Shown: one piece after another, positions 50,695 through 58,854 of the stretch | Numbering within the stretch: the stretch's first letter is position 1 | Layout of the letters: every line of letters begins with the position of its first letter | Source: Acidimicrobiaceae bacterium | GTDB taxonomy: Bacteria; Actinomycetota; Acidimicrobiia; Acidimicrobiales; Poriferisodalaceae | Length of the DNA stretch: 64,000 nt | Assembly: GCA_905182565.1 (NCBI GenBank) | Contig: CAJJCB010000017.1 | Span: 158,103-222,102, forward strand | Direction of reading: 5' to 3' | Program-made: the position numbers and the translations under genes | The notes under the pieces: generated by a model | The model's database searches: none | What the model saw: the letters and a program-made list of their open reading frames with translations, nothing else | What the model was told of the DNA's origin: nothing

Positions 50695-52398
50695 GTGAAC
50701 GATAAAGCCGACCCGGATGTGGCAGAGCGAAGTAACTTTCTTCACGACATAATCAGCGAAGATATTAAGAACGGCCGATTCGAGCGATCTTTTCGGACCC
50801 GGTTTCCACCTGAACCAAATGGCTACCTCCATATCGGTCATGCAAAAGCAATCTGTCTGGACTTTGATCTAGCTGATGAATTCGCTGGTACTTGCAATCT
50901 TCGATTTGATGACACTAATCCGACTACAGAAGATGAAACCTATGTCGAAGGAATAATCGATGATCTCAAATGGCTTGGCTATGAAGCAGAAAACATTTGT
51001 TATACATCAGATTATTTTGAGCAGCTTTATGCATGGGCAGAACTTTTAATAATTGACGGACTTGCCTATATCGATGATCAATCTTCAGTTGAGATATCCG
51101 AACAACGAGGTGGTTTCGGCAAACCTGGAGTAGAAAGTCCGTTTCGGTCTCGAAACGATGACGAAAATTTGGATCTCTTTCGTCAAATGCGTGATGGCGT
51201 ATTCCCGGAAGGACATTGCGTTCTTAGAGCTCGAATCGATATGCAACACGACAATATGCAAATGCGAGATCCAGTAATGTACCGAATCAAACATGCTAGT
51301 CATTATAGAACTGGAGACCGCTGGTGCATATACCCGACCTACGATTGGGCTCACGGGCAAGGTGACGCAATCGAAGGCATAACACATTCTTTGTGTACGC
51401 TAGAATTTTCGAACAACAGGGACTTGTACAACTGGTTCCTCGAAAAACTCCCGCTTCCTAATCCGGCTCCTTACCAAACTGAATTTGCGCGTTTAGAGTT
51501 GACGCACACGGTGACTTCAAAAAGAAAACTCCGTGACCTTATCGACAATGGAGTTGTGAGCAGCTGGGATGACCCGCGGCTGCCAACTCTGAGAGCACTA
51601 AAAAAGCGTGGTTACCCAGCTTCTGCCATTCGATCTTTTTGTAAAGATATTGGAGCGGCGAGAACGAACTCGCGTCATGCTATAGAACTCCTTGAATCTT
51701 ATGTACGGGTTAATCTTAATGCTGTTTCGCAAAGACGGATGGCAATACTCAGACCGGTGAAACTCATCATTACCAATTGGCCCAATGATGAGAACGGACA
51801 TCCAATTGTCGAATGGCGCGAGGTTACTAACAATCCTGAAAATGAACTTGATGGAGTGCGCCTTGTTCCTTTCTCTGGAACTCTATATATCGAACAAGAT
51901 GACTTCCAGGTCAACCCCCCGCCGAAGTTCTTCAGGTTGACTCCGGGGGCCGAAGTCAGACTGCGCAGTGGCTACTTCATCACCTGTAACAATTTTGTTG
52001 AAAACTCGTCTGGAGAACTTCAGGAGATCCACTGCACCTATGACCCAGCAACGGCTGGCGGTAAAGCGCCAGATAACCGAAAGGTCAAAGCCACACTCCA
52101 TTGGGTTTCGGCTGACCATGCCGTAACCGGATCTGTTTCACTATATGACCGACTATTCACAGCAGAACTGCCTGGTGAAACGACGGGAGATGTCATGGAC
52201 GATCTCAATCACCAATCAGTTGAGACATTAACTAATTGTAAATTTGAACCAGCACTAGCCGAAACACCTACAGAAGTAGTCGTACAATTCGAACGATTGG
52301 GTTATTTCTCACGAGATGCCGGGACTCCTCTGCTATTTCACAGAACCGTGGGATTACGAGATGAGTGGGCCAATATACAAAAACGAACTAAAAAATGA
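50695..52398 (+). CDS. glnS: Glutaminyl-tRNA synthetase
   Basis: A 567-residue class I synthetase that charges tRNA-Gln directly. Seen: FPPEPNGYLHIGHAKAICLDF (HIGH motif near residue 45), RFDDTNPTTEDETYVEGI, IYPTYDWAHGQGDAIEGITHSLCTLEF, and VTSKRKL at the KMSKS position. The C-terminal beta-barrel anticodon-binding domains complete it. The length is close to E. coli GlnS (554). GTG 50695 is supported by AGAGG upstream. Most actinobacteria use the GatCAB amidotransferase route and lack GlnRS, so its presence may mark lineage or transfer. Confidence 0.94.
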   Translation: MNDKADPDVAERSNFLHDIISEDIKNGRFERSFRTRFPPEPNGYLHIGHAKAICLDFDLADEFAGTCNLRFDDTNPTTEDETYVEGIIDDLKWLGYEAENICYTSDYFEQLYAWAELLIIDGLAYIDDQSSVEISEQRGGFGKPGVESPFRSRNDDENLDLFRQMRDGVFPEGHCVLRARIDMQHDNMQMRDPVMYRIKHASHYRTGDRWCIYPTYDWAHGQGDAIEGITHSLCTLEFSNNRDLYNWFLEKLPLPNPAPYQTEFARLELTHTVTSKRKLRDLIDNGVVSSWDDPRLPTLRALKKRGYPASAIRSFCKDIGAARTNSRHAIELLESYVRVNLNAVSQRRMAILRPVKLIITNWPNDENGHPIVEWREVTNNPENELDGVRLVPFSGTLYIEQDDFQVNPPPKFFRLTPGAEVRLRSGYFITCNNFVENSSGELQEIHCTYDPATAGGKAPDNRKVKATLHWVSADHAVTGSVSLYDRLFTAELPGETTGDVMDDLNHQSVETLTNCKFEPALAETPTEVVVQFERLGYFSRDAGTPLLFHRTVGLRDEWANIQKRTKK

Positions 52399-52423
52399 AA
52401 CTAATGGTTAAGGACGCAGAACA

Positions 52424-53167
52424 ATGCGAAATGGGCCGGTAGCTATAGTCACAGGAGGTGGGAGCGGCGTTGGTTCTGCTTCAGCGCAAAGACTTTGTGA
52501 ACTAGGATGGCAAGTTGTTGTTTGCGGAAGACGAACAGAACCTCTACTCGAGTTATCCTCAGCCTTCCCAAACATCCATTCAATTGCAGCAGACATTTCT
52601 ATTCCAGAGGATGTCAATCGTCTCTTCGCTGACACAGTGAACCTATACGGACGAGTTGATTTGCTATTTAATAATGCTGGTCGGGGAACTTTGCCAGTTT
52701 CAATTGATGAGTTGCCTGTGGAAGATTGGTTAGCGACAGTGGCCGTTAACTTGACCGGTTCTTGGTTATGTTCTCGAGCAGCATTCGCTCAAATGAAATC
52801 GCAGTCGCCCGCCGGAGGAAGAATTATTAACAATGGATCCGTCTCTGCTCATACGCCTCGACCAATGTCATCGCCATACACCGCTACAAAACATGCCATT
52901 ACTGGACTAACTAAGGCCTTGGCCCTAGAAGGTCGCGATCACCAGATAGCTGTGGGACAAATCGATATTGGTAATGCAGCCACACCGCTCACTGAAGCGA
53001 TGGCTCATGGCGCACTTCAACCATCTGGTGAAACCGCACCCGAGGCCTTAATGGATGTACAACATGTTGCCGAAGCAATCGGCTACATGGCATCATTGCC
53101 ATTGGATTCAAACGTATTAAATATGACCGTCATGGCGAATTCAATGCCGTTTGTTGGAAGAGGATAA
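52424..53167 (+). CDS. Short-chain dehydrogenase/reductase (SDR)
   Basis: A 247-residue classical SDR. Seen: VTGGGSGVGSASAQRLCELGWQVVVCGRR (cofactor site; the Arg pair after the second strand favours NADP), FNNAGRG, IINNGSVSAHTP and the catalytic YTATKHAITGLTKALALEG. The substrate is unknown. It starts 25 bases after glnS and is followed by a convergent-gene hairpin. Confidence 0.9.
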   Translation: MRNGPVAIVTGGGSGVGSASAQRLCELGWQVVVCGRRTEPLLELSSAFPNIHSIAADISIPEDVNRLFADTVNLYGRVDLLFNNAGRGTLPVSIDELPVEDWLATVAVNLTGSWLCSRAAFAQMKSQSPAGGRIINNGSVSAHTPRPMSSPYTATKHAITGLTKALALEGRDHQIAVGQIDIGNAATPLTEAMAHGALQPSGETAPEALMDVQHVAEAIGYMASLPLDSNVLNMTVMANSMPFVGRG

Positions 53168-53198
53168 TTCCCAGCTTTGTCGTGTGAAGAGCCGCATT

Positions 53199-53230
53199 AG
53201 CTAGACCGAAGTAATTTCATCGGTCGAGCT
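53199..53230. terminator. Probable bidirectional terminator between convergent genes
   Basis: AGCTAGACCGA (53199-53209) and TCGGTCGAGCT (53220-53230) pair at 10 of 11 positions around a 10-base A/T-rich loop. It sits between the SDR stop (53167, + strand) and the thioesterase stop (53217-53219, - strand), and overlaps the latter. There is no long T-run, so strength is uncertain. Confidence 0.45.
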
Positions 53231-54035
53231 CACCAGTTATTTTTGTTATGGCAAATGACTGGGTGCCAGATCCTAAGAATTGCCCATTTTCAGAAAATAT
53301 CCTAACTACACCATGACCGATAGCTTGCGAAACAACGAATGACTCAATTTCAATGAGTATCCATTCTGATGTTAAACGTTCGCCGAGCCTAATAGCATTG
53401 TCTAAGCTCGAGCCTCTAAATGCTTTATTGAGACTAACTCGCATCCCACTGGGCAAGAGATCAGCGAGCGCCGTTAAACCCATAGTTGTTGACGCTAATG
53501 TTCCTGGCAGTCGCGCCCAATACTGCACTACTCCGTCACCTGGTGTCTGCTGTGCTATCCGAATATCTGCCGAATCCGTGAATGACACACCAGTCTCAGA
53601 GGTTTGGGGACGTTTCGAGCACAATAATGGATCACCGAGTTCTCGATCTTGAACCCAACATTTATCTTCAGGCAGTGTTCTACCACCGAATCCACAGAGG
53701 GCTCGTAGGACTACTCCCCCATCACCGATTATGTTACCTGCGGCTTGAGTTATTTTATTCCCAACAGCGTTTAGCTCAAGTTGGATAGTTACCTCTGAAC
53801 CAAGCGTTACTCTGGAAAGATACTGAGCTGAAGCGTAGGCCAATTGCCGACCGGTGACCACTTCCAGAGCTCCAACGACCGCAGCTAGGGCACAACCACC
53901 ATGCAAGGTTCCAGTAGCTCCCACTACCGTCGATGTGATGGGCATACGCCACAAAAGCTCATCACCAGTCGGTTCCAGGCCAAAAAATTTGAGCTCGTCG
54001 TTTTGGGAAGTATTTGTTATTTTAAGACTTGTCAC
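53217..54035 (-). CDS. Double hot-dog acyl-CoA thioesterase (TesB-like)
   Basis: A 272-residue protein with two hot-dog domains. Domain 1 shows VVGATGTLHGGCALAAVVGALEVVTGRQLAYASAQYLSRVTLGSEVTIQ (the GTLHGG loop is the thioesterase active-site region). Domain 2 shows VQYWARLPGTLASTTMGLTALADLLPSGM and a closing beta-sheet ending GHGVVRIFSENGQFLGSGTQSFAI. It would hydrolyse acyl-CoA to acid and CoA. It is downstream of the AhpD-like selenoprotein gene on the same strand with a 127-base gap. Confidence 0.85.
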   Translation of the reverse strand: MTSLKITNTSQNDELKFFGLEPTGDELLWRMPITSTVVGATGTLHGGCALAAVVGALEVVTGRQLAYASAQYLSRVTLGSEVTIQLELNAVGNKITQAAGNIIGDGGVVLRALCGFGGRTLPEDKCWVQDRELGDPLLCSKRPQTSETGVSFTDSADIRIAQQTPGDGVVQYWARLPGTLASTTMGLTALADLLPSGMRVSLNKAFRGSSLDNAIRLGERLTSEWILIEIESFVVSQAIGHGVVRIFSENGQFLGSGTQSFAITKITGELDR

Positions 54036-54162
54036 GGTTTTTTAACCTTAGAGCAAAGTCTTATGAACAAGCGATTCAATTGTATAATCCACATTGCCGA
54101 GTCTTCTATAAGTCACCGGTTAACAACTCTCACTCAAATGTATGCGAGACAGGCCAAATCTG

Positions 54163-54732
54163 TTACGAAGCCCACGGCTCATTAGCACTCTCAACATAAT
54201 GATCTGGACGAATACCAAACGTTTCAATCATCCGTTGCCAACCAGAACCGACTGCAAGAAGTGACCCCAACCTTAAGATTTGAGGCTCAGAAAAGTGCTC
54301 TAATAACTCGCTATAAACTGCGGCAGGTAAAACGCCTGAACTATTTCCAGAAACGTGATCAGTCAATTTTAATGCAGCTATCCAAGATTTAGGGAGATCT
54401 GAATTTTGATAGTCAGCAAGCTGTTGTATGACTTCTTCTGTTAAGCCGGTGCGCACCAACGATGCGCTTTTAACTAAACTTCAATGAAAGCATTCATTCT
54501 GATTAGCCATTCTTAGACGGCACAGTTCAACCATGTGGCGGTCTATCTCAGAGTCTCCGCCGTACATAACGCCCACCCAGTCTAAAAACATGGACAAGGT
54601 CGTTTCATCAATTGCGAGCGTACGAAAAAGGTTGTCATCTTCGTAAGCCTTCGAATACCAAGTTGCTAGCCGATCCGCATTGGTCTCGTTTAGCTCTTCG
54701 ACCTTTGGTAGGTGCCCATAATCATTTGCCAT
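54163..54732 (-). CDS. AhpD/carboxymuconolactone decarboxylase-like selenoprotein (CxxU)
   Basis: A 189-residue protein if TGA 54481-54483 is read as selenocysteine. The frame is open from ATG 54732 to TAA 54163 apart from that codon. The protein reads VELCRLRMANQNECFH-U-SLVKSASLVRTGLTEEVIQQL, so Cys81 and Sec84 form CxxU exactly where AhpD/CMD proteins have CxxC, after the conserved Glu69. The helical C-terminal half continues normally (ALKLTDHVSG to RMIETFGIRPD). The likely role is a thiol/selenol peroxidase or disulfide reductase. AhpD-like Sec proteins are known from marine metagenomes (recalled). A SECIS-like hairpin follows the TGA. Gene callers would split it into 83- and 98-residue pieces. 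Confidence 0.82.
54451..54483 (-). promoter_or_regulatory. Bacterial SECIS-like element of the AhpD-like gene
   Basis: On the - strand the TGA (54483-54481) is followed by GCGCAUC-GUU-GGUGCGC (54467-54451). This is a 7-bp stem with one U-G pair and a small loop starting with G. The loop G is nucleotide 24 counted from the U of UGA, within the window seen in bacterial SECIS elements and close to the 22 of the formate dehydrogenase element in this window. The loop differs in sequence from GGUCU, which is normal between families. Confidence 0.7.
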
Positions 54733-54773
54733 AGGTACAAAAACTCCGATACAGATTCATTTAACCATAACGC

Positions 54774-54792
54774 CTGTGAGGTAACCTCGCAG
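54774..54792. repeat. Inverted repeat in a divergent promoter region (possible operator)
   Basis: CTGTGAGGT (54774-54782) and ACCTCGCAG (54784-54792) pair at 8 of 9 positions around one central base. It lies in the 148-base gap between the start of the AhpD-like selenoprotein gene (54732, - strand) and the alcohol dehydrogenase gene (54881, + strand). Size and place fit a dimeric repressor site for both genes, but no regulator gene is adjacent. Confidence 0.35.
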
Positions 54793-54880
54793 GGAATTAG
54801 GTTTAAACGATGCCACGGGTAGAACTCTCCTTAATTGACTAGTATCTAAATTATTAGACAACGAAAAGTTTGGGGACCAC

Positions 54881-55972
54881 ATGAAAGCCGCAGTTTTATG
54901 CGAACAGCCGGGCGATCTAGTTATTGAAGATCTTTTGATTGATAAACCAGCTCCACAAGAGGTCTTAATTCAGACAGTTGGCGCCGGGCTCTGCCATTCT
55001 GATCTTCACATGATGGAGGGATTATTTCGCTCAAAGGTTCCCTCAGTCATGGGACACGAGTCGGCTGGGATCGTCCAAGCAGTTGGTAGCGACGTAACGT
55101 ATGTGAAACCGGGAGACTCAGTCGTTGCATGCCTATCAATATTTTGTGGGCAATGTAGCGAATGTCTCTCAGGGCATCAATACCGATGCTCCAATACAAA
55201 AGCCACGTCACGAAATCGTGACGCGAACCCCCGACTAAGTCGGCCTGATGGAACTGCAGTAGGCCAGATGGCCAGGTTAGGTGGCTTTGCTGAAGAAATG
55301 CTTGTACATCAAAACGGCGTAGTCAAAGTGACTCCTGACATGCCTCTAGACAAAGCCTGCCTCATCGGATGCGGTGTAACAACGGGATTTGGAGCGGCAG
55401 TAAGGACAGCTAAAGTGCCAGTCGGCGCAACTGTCTGCGTAATCGGGTGTGGCGGCATTGGACTGTCGGCTGTTCAAGGGGCAAGAATAGCCGGGGCTTC
55501 ACAGATTATCGCTGTGGACATGGGCACTGACAAACTGTCAATGGCTCGCCTAATGGGCGCCACCGACACGATTGATGCATCCTCCACCGACGACGTAGTA
55601 AATAGCGTCAGAGAACTAACCGGTGGAGGAGTTGAATACAGCTTCGAAGCAATTGGCCTTAAAGAGACCGCAGAGCAGTCATTCGAGATGCTCAAGCCCG
55701 GAGGAACTGCGACAGTGATAGGAATGATTCCATCAAAAACCAAGCTAGAAATCCGAGGAATTGAACTATTATCTGAGAAGAAACTACAAGGATCCACCAT
55801 GGGGTCTAACCAATTTCGTACAGACATCCCACAAATGATTAACTTCTATTTAGAAGGAAAGCTGTTACTTGATGAGATGGTCTCTAGCACCATCGCTCTT
55901 GACGAAATCAACGAGGGTTACGGTTGGATGAAAGCTGGTTCGAGCGCTCGAACAGTTGTAAAATTTGATTAA
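54881..55972 (+). CDS. Zinc-dependent alcohol dehydrogenase (MDR family)
   Basis: A 363-residue NAD-dependent medium-chain dehydrogenase. Seen: the catalytic zinc site GAGLCHSDLHMMEGLF and GHESAGIVQAVG, the structural zinc site CGQCSECLSGHQYRC, GCGVTTGFGAAVRTAKV, the cofactor motif VCVIGCGGIGLSAVQGARIAGA with Asp in AVDMG (NAD preference), and the C-terminal STIALDEINEGYGWMKAG. It resembles the class III/aryl-alcohol-type group, including NDMA- or mycothiol-dependent enzymes. The substrate is unknown. Confidence 0.92.
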   Translation: MKAAVLCEQPGDLVIEDLLIDKPAPQEVLIQTVGAGLCHSDLHMMEGLFRSKVPSVMGHESAGIVQAVGSDVTYVKPGDSVVACLSIFCGQCSECLSGHQYRCSNTKATSRNRDANPRLSRPDGTAVGQMARLGGFAEEMLVHQNGVVKVTPDMPLDKACLIGCGVTTGFGAAVRTAKVPVGATVCVIGCGGIGLSAVQGARIAGASQIIAVDMGTDKLSMARLMGATDTIDASSTDDVVNSVRELTGGGVEYSFEAIGLKETAEQSFEMLKPGGTATVIGMIPSKTKLEIRGIELLSEKKLQGSTMGSNQFRTDIPQMINFYLEGKLLLDEMVSSTIALDEINEGYGWMKAGSSARTVVKFD

Positions 55973-55978
55973 CACTGC

Positions 55979-56031
55979 TGCAATGAGATGAGAGATATAA
56001 GCGATTCACTCAACTGTCCCATCTCATTGCA
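55979..56031. terminator. 12-bp perfect inverted repeat between convergent genes
   Basis: TGCAATGAGATG (55979-55990) and CATCTCATTGCA (56020-56031) are exact reverse complements separated by 29 bases. They fill the gap between the alcohol dehydrogenase stop (55972) and the Ldh2 stop (56024-56026), overlapping the end of the latter. A bidirectional transcript end or 3' stabilising stem is the simplest reading. The long loop is unusual for a terminator. Confidence 0.45.
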
Positions 56032-57118
56032 TGGTGATTCCAAGTAGATCTTGGGTTGTCGCTCCATCAATTCCCGCTGCAAGAGCAGCGGCGCTTAGTT
56101 GGTCAACCGTTACGGCATCCACATCGAATCCTTGAGCTCGAGCTATTCGAGCTTTAGCTTCAGGTTGTCCTGGAAGTAGTACTTCTTTAGTGTCGTTTCG
56201 TGGCTTAGTTTCAGCTATATAAGCAAGATACTTATCTACCTCATCACTAAATGCTGCGTATTCACCTGTTGCTGATGGGTCTATTATCAGCGAAAGCATA
56301 TTGTTAATAATCTTAGAATCTCGTGCATTTTCTGGCTGGGATGTTTCACCGCCCAATAATGCAGCAGACAACAATTCACACATGATTGCTAGGCCTGAGC
56401 CTTTATGTTCACCAAAAGCAACTAGAGCGCCTGCGTCGGGAGCGTTGTTCATTAGTCGCATTACGGGTGCAGGGTCATCTGACAATTGACCTGCCGAGTC
56501 TATTACTGTGCCCATAGGCACTCGATCTCCTTTGTTATAAGCAACACGAGCTTTGCCGCCTGCAATAATACTCGTGGCCATATCTAGGAGTGCTGCGGGT
56601 TCATCTCCTCGACCAGGCACGGCTGCGCAAAAGGGGTTAGTACCGAATCGTGATTCAGCGCCACCATGCGGAGCGACCAAAGGCGTGTGACCGATTACAT
56701 TGACAAAGTGAACGGATACCATTTTTGCCTGAGCACATTGCTCAGCCCAGTGACCGATTCGTCCTATGTGATAACTGTTTCTTAAACCTACGATAGCGAC
56801 GCCGAACTGTCGGGCACGTTCAATACCCTCCTTCATAGCTTCATATCCATTGACTTGACCGAAACCTGACTGGCCATCAAACACAACTAGAGAACCTGCA
56901 TCTGTCGTGATTTTGGGAAACTGGTTCACTTTCAGGTGTCCGCTAACAGCACCCGCAACATATGACGGCAACATCCCTATTCCATGGGAATCATGTCCAG
57001 CAAGGTTGGCTCCTACTAACTGGTCGGCGACTAAGTGCGCCTCGGCACTGTCGCTTCCGAGGCCGATACAAACACGACCGACAAATTTATGGGCAGAAGA
57101 TGGCGATACGATTGGCAT
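56024..57118 (-). CDS. Malate/L-lactate dehydrogenase family (Ldh2) NAD(P) oxidoreductase
   Basis: A 364-residue enzyme of the Ldh_2 fold, which reduces 2-oxo acids or delta-1-piperideine-2-carboxylate-type imines with NAD(P)H. Seen: LAGHDSHGIGMLPSYV near residue 42, VVFDGQSGFGQVNGYEAM, GIVGLRNSYHIGRIGHWAEQCA-like segment, SRFGTNPFCAAVPG, LDMATSIIAGGKARVAYNKG and FGEHKGSGLAIMCELLSAALLGG. The family is distinct from classical Rossmann LDH/MDH. The substrate is unknown. It lies 27 bases downstream of the MBL-fold gene. Confidence 0.9.
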   Translation of the reverse strand: MPIVSPSSAHKFVGRVCIGLGSDSAEAHLVADQLVGANLAGHDSHGIGMLPSYVAGAVSGHLKVNQFPKITTDAGSLVVFDGQSGFGQVNGYEAMKEGIERARQFGVAIVGLRNSYHIGRIGHWAEQCAQAKMVSVHFVNVIGHTPLVAPHGGAESRFGTNPFCAAVPGRGDEPAALLDMATSIIAGGKARVAYNKGDRVPMGTVIDSAGQLSDDPAPVMRLMNNAPDAGALVAFGEHKGSGLAIMCELLSAALLGGETSQPENARDSKIINNMLSLIIDPSATGEYAAFSDEVDKYLAYIAETKPRNDTKEVLLPGQPEAKARIARAQGFDVDAVTVDQLSAAALAAGIDGATTQDLLGITMQ

Positions 57119-57145
57119 GAGGAAACGGTAGCCGATAGCGAGTAC

Positions 57146-58051
57146 TTACGCTTGACCCACAAAAAGTTCAGTCGATTCAAGATAGCCAGGCTCAATAACC
57201 AAGGTCCCAGGACTTACCTTGCGAATTGACTCAACGATAGGTCGAGTGTCGGTAGCTACTGAGAAACCCGGCAGCCAATTGTCATGATGACCAAGGAGCA
57301 CCGTTGAAGGCTGCAAGTGTTCGACTTCCTTGGCTAAAAACTCACAGAGTGAGCCTTGAATCGGTTCACCATCAATATTACCTCGTCCTGCTGCCGCCAA
57401 AATAGCTACATCAGGTCTTAACCCTTCAAGAACTCCGCTCCAATGACCTGAGGTATCTTTAAAAAGCAGGCTTCCATCGGGCGCCTCTATAAGGAATACA
57501 AGTGCACCACCATCGCCACGCTTACTGTGTCCACTTGCACTTTCAGCTAAATGCACTCTTACCGCATCGGAAGTTTCTTGAACTAAGTAGCTATTAAGAC
57601 TTTGCATTGCAGCCTGTTGCTCTTGCCATGTCACACCTAAGTCACCAATGCATTGGGTGTCAGGTTGCACCATTCCAAGATGAGACCAGACACAAGAGTG
57701 TTGGCTTGGATAAACGCGTACCTTTACGCCATTACCTAAATCAATGTTTTCACCGCCCTGCACACATATCATCCTGTCTATCGGAACGCCTGCAGTTTCC
57801 ATAACCCGCACCGACTCGTATGAGCCAATCAGCTTAGCATTGGTATTGCGTATAATTTCTTCGGCTCCGTACAGGTGGTCAAAATGAGAGTGCCCAATCA
57901 AGACCCAGTCGGCTTGTTGAACATCAGATGCCGAAAGACCAGTGCCATCTGCTCCACTAGGTCTGTCTATATACGCATCAAGGAAAATACTCAAACCAGC
58001 AGTCTTGTAGCAGAAGGTGGAACAGCCATACCAATCAAGAGTTGAGGACAT
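57146..58051 (-). CDS. MBL-fold metallo-hydrolase (UlaG-like)
   Basis: A 301-residue metallo-beta-lactamase-fold protein. Seen: LDWYGCSTFCYKTAGLSIFLDAYIDRP at the N terminus, the metal motif VLIGHSHFDHLYGAEEI (HxHxDH-type), a later His in VYPSQHSCVWSHLG, FKDTSGHWSGVLEGLRPDVAILAAAG and TVLLGHHDNWLPGF. It belongs with UlaG/L-ascorbate lactonase-like or lipid-type hydrolases; the substrate is unknown. ATG 58051 is preferred over the TTG two codons upstream. It is divergent from modA. Confidence 0.85.
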   Translation of the reverse strand: MSSTLDWYGCSTFCYKTAGLSIFLDAYIDRPSGADGTGLSASDVQQADWVLIGHSHFDHLYGAEEIIRNTNAKLIGSYESVRVMETAGVPIDRMICVQGGENIDLGNGVKVRVYPSQHSCVWSHLGMVQPDTQCIGDLGVTWQEQQAAMQSLNSYLVQETSDAVRVHLAESASGHSKRGDGGALVFLIEAPDGSLLFKDTSGHWSGVLEGLRPDVAILAAAGRGNIDGEPIQGSLCEFLAKEVEHLQPSTVLLGHHDNWLPGFSVATDTRPIVESIRKVSPGTLVIEPGYLESTELFVGQA

Positions 58052-58098
58052 AATCAAAGGTTAGACCGAATTCCTAATTTATAAGCCATAGTGGTTAG

Positions 58099-58854
58099 GT
58101 GTCTTCTTTCCAACGGACCAGTGTTGCCATTATTTTGTCACTCTTCACATGCGTTTCCTGCTCCAATCTCGAACAGCCGAATACGGGAAAGTTGACAGTA
58201 ATGGCTGCTTCATCATTGACTAACGTCTTCAGCGATATTGCTGAAATGTTCCAAACAGCGAACCCTGAAGCTGATGTAAAACTAATTTTCGCAGGAAGTG
58301 GAAGTCTGCGGGAACAAGTTATAGATGGGGCATATTTTGACATAATTGCCACAGCCAACCAAGACGTTATGGATGCTCTTATAGAAGCCGCTGAAGTTAC
58401 TGACCCAAAAGTGTTCGCACGTAACGTTCTCACATTAGTAAGTCCTATAGACCAACAGCCTCCGATTTCTTCCCCCGATCAATTACGAGAAAGTAATTTA
58501 CTAGTCGGAGTATGCATAGAAACGGTGCCTTGCGGAGCATTAACTTTTGATTATTTAACTTCAGCCGGCTTGAAGCCAAACATAGTCACCAAAGAGCAGA
58601 ACGTGAGATCCTTACTGACGAAGGTTTTAGAAAATGAGTTAGATGCTGCTTTCGTTTATGTAACTGACGCTCAATTACATCCGGACAAAGTTATTTCTAT
58701 TCCGCTTTTACCAAAGCATCTCAAGGCAGCGAACTACCCGATAGCGAGGTCCGCAGGTAGCGATACCAGCGAGTTAGCCTTAAAATTTCTGGAGTTTTTA
58801 GGCACAGACAAGGTGCTTTCATTACTCATTAGCTACGGTTTCTTACTACCATGA
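58099..58854 (+). CDS. modA: Molybdate ABC transporter, substrate-binding lipoprotein
   Basis: A 251-residue periplasmic-type binding protein for molybdate or tungstate. Seen: an N-terminal signal (VAIILSLFTCVSCSN) with a cysteine suited to lipid attachment, then KLTVMAASSLTNVFSDIAEMFQ, KLIFAGSGSLREQVIDGAYFDIIATANQDVMDAL, VCIETVPCG, AAFVYVTDAQ and a C-terminal helix LALKFLEFLGTDKVLSLLISYGF. It is the first gene of a modABC operon whose genes overlap by 4 bases. The cargo would serve the formate dehydrogenase cofactor; molybdate and tungstate cannot be told apart here. The start is GTG. Confidence 0.9.
   Translation: MSSFQRTSVAIILSLFTCVSCSNLEQPNTGKLTVMAASSLTNVFSDIAEMFQTANPEADVKLIFAGSGSLREQVIDGAYFDIIATANQDVMDALIEAAEVTDPKVFARNVLTLVSPIDQQPPISSPDQLRESNLLVGVCIETVPCGALTFDYLTSAGLKPNIVTKEQNVRSLLTKVLENELDAAFVYVTDAQLHPDKVISIPLLPKHLKAANYPIARSAGSDTSELALKFLEFLGTDKVLSLLISYGFLLP

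Noticed and set aside
54481..54483. TGA splitting the AhpD-like gene into two small ORFs or a pseudogene
   Set aside because: Both halves are in the same frame, family homology continues across, and the TGA is at the redox Cys position with a hairpin after it.
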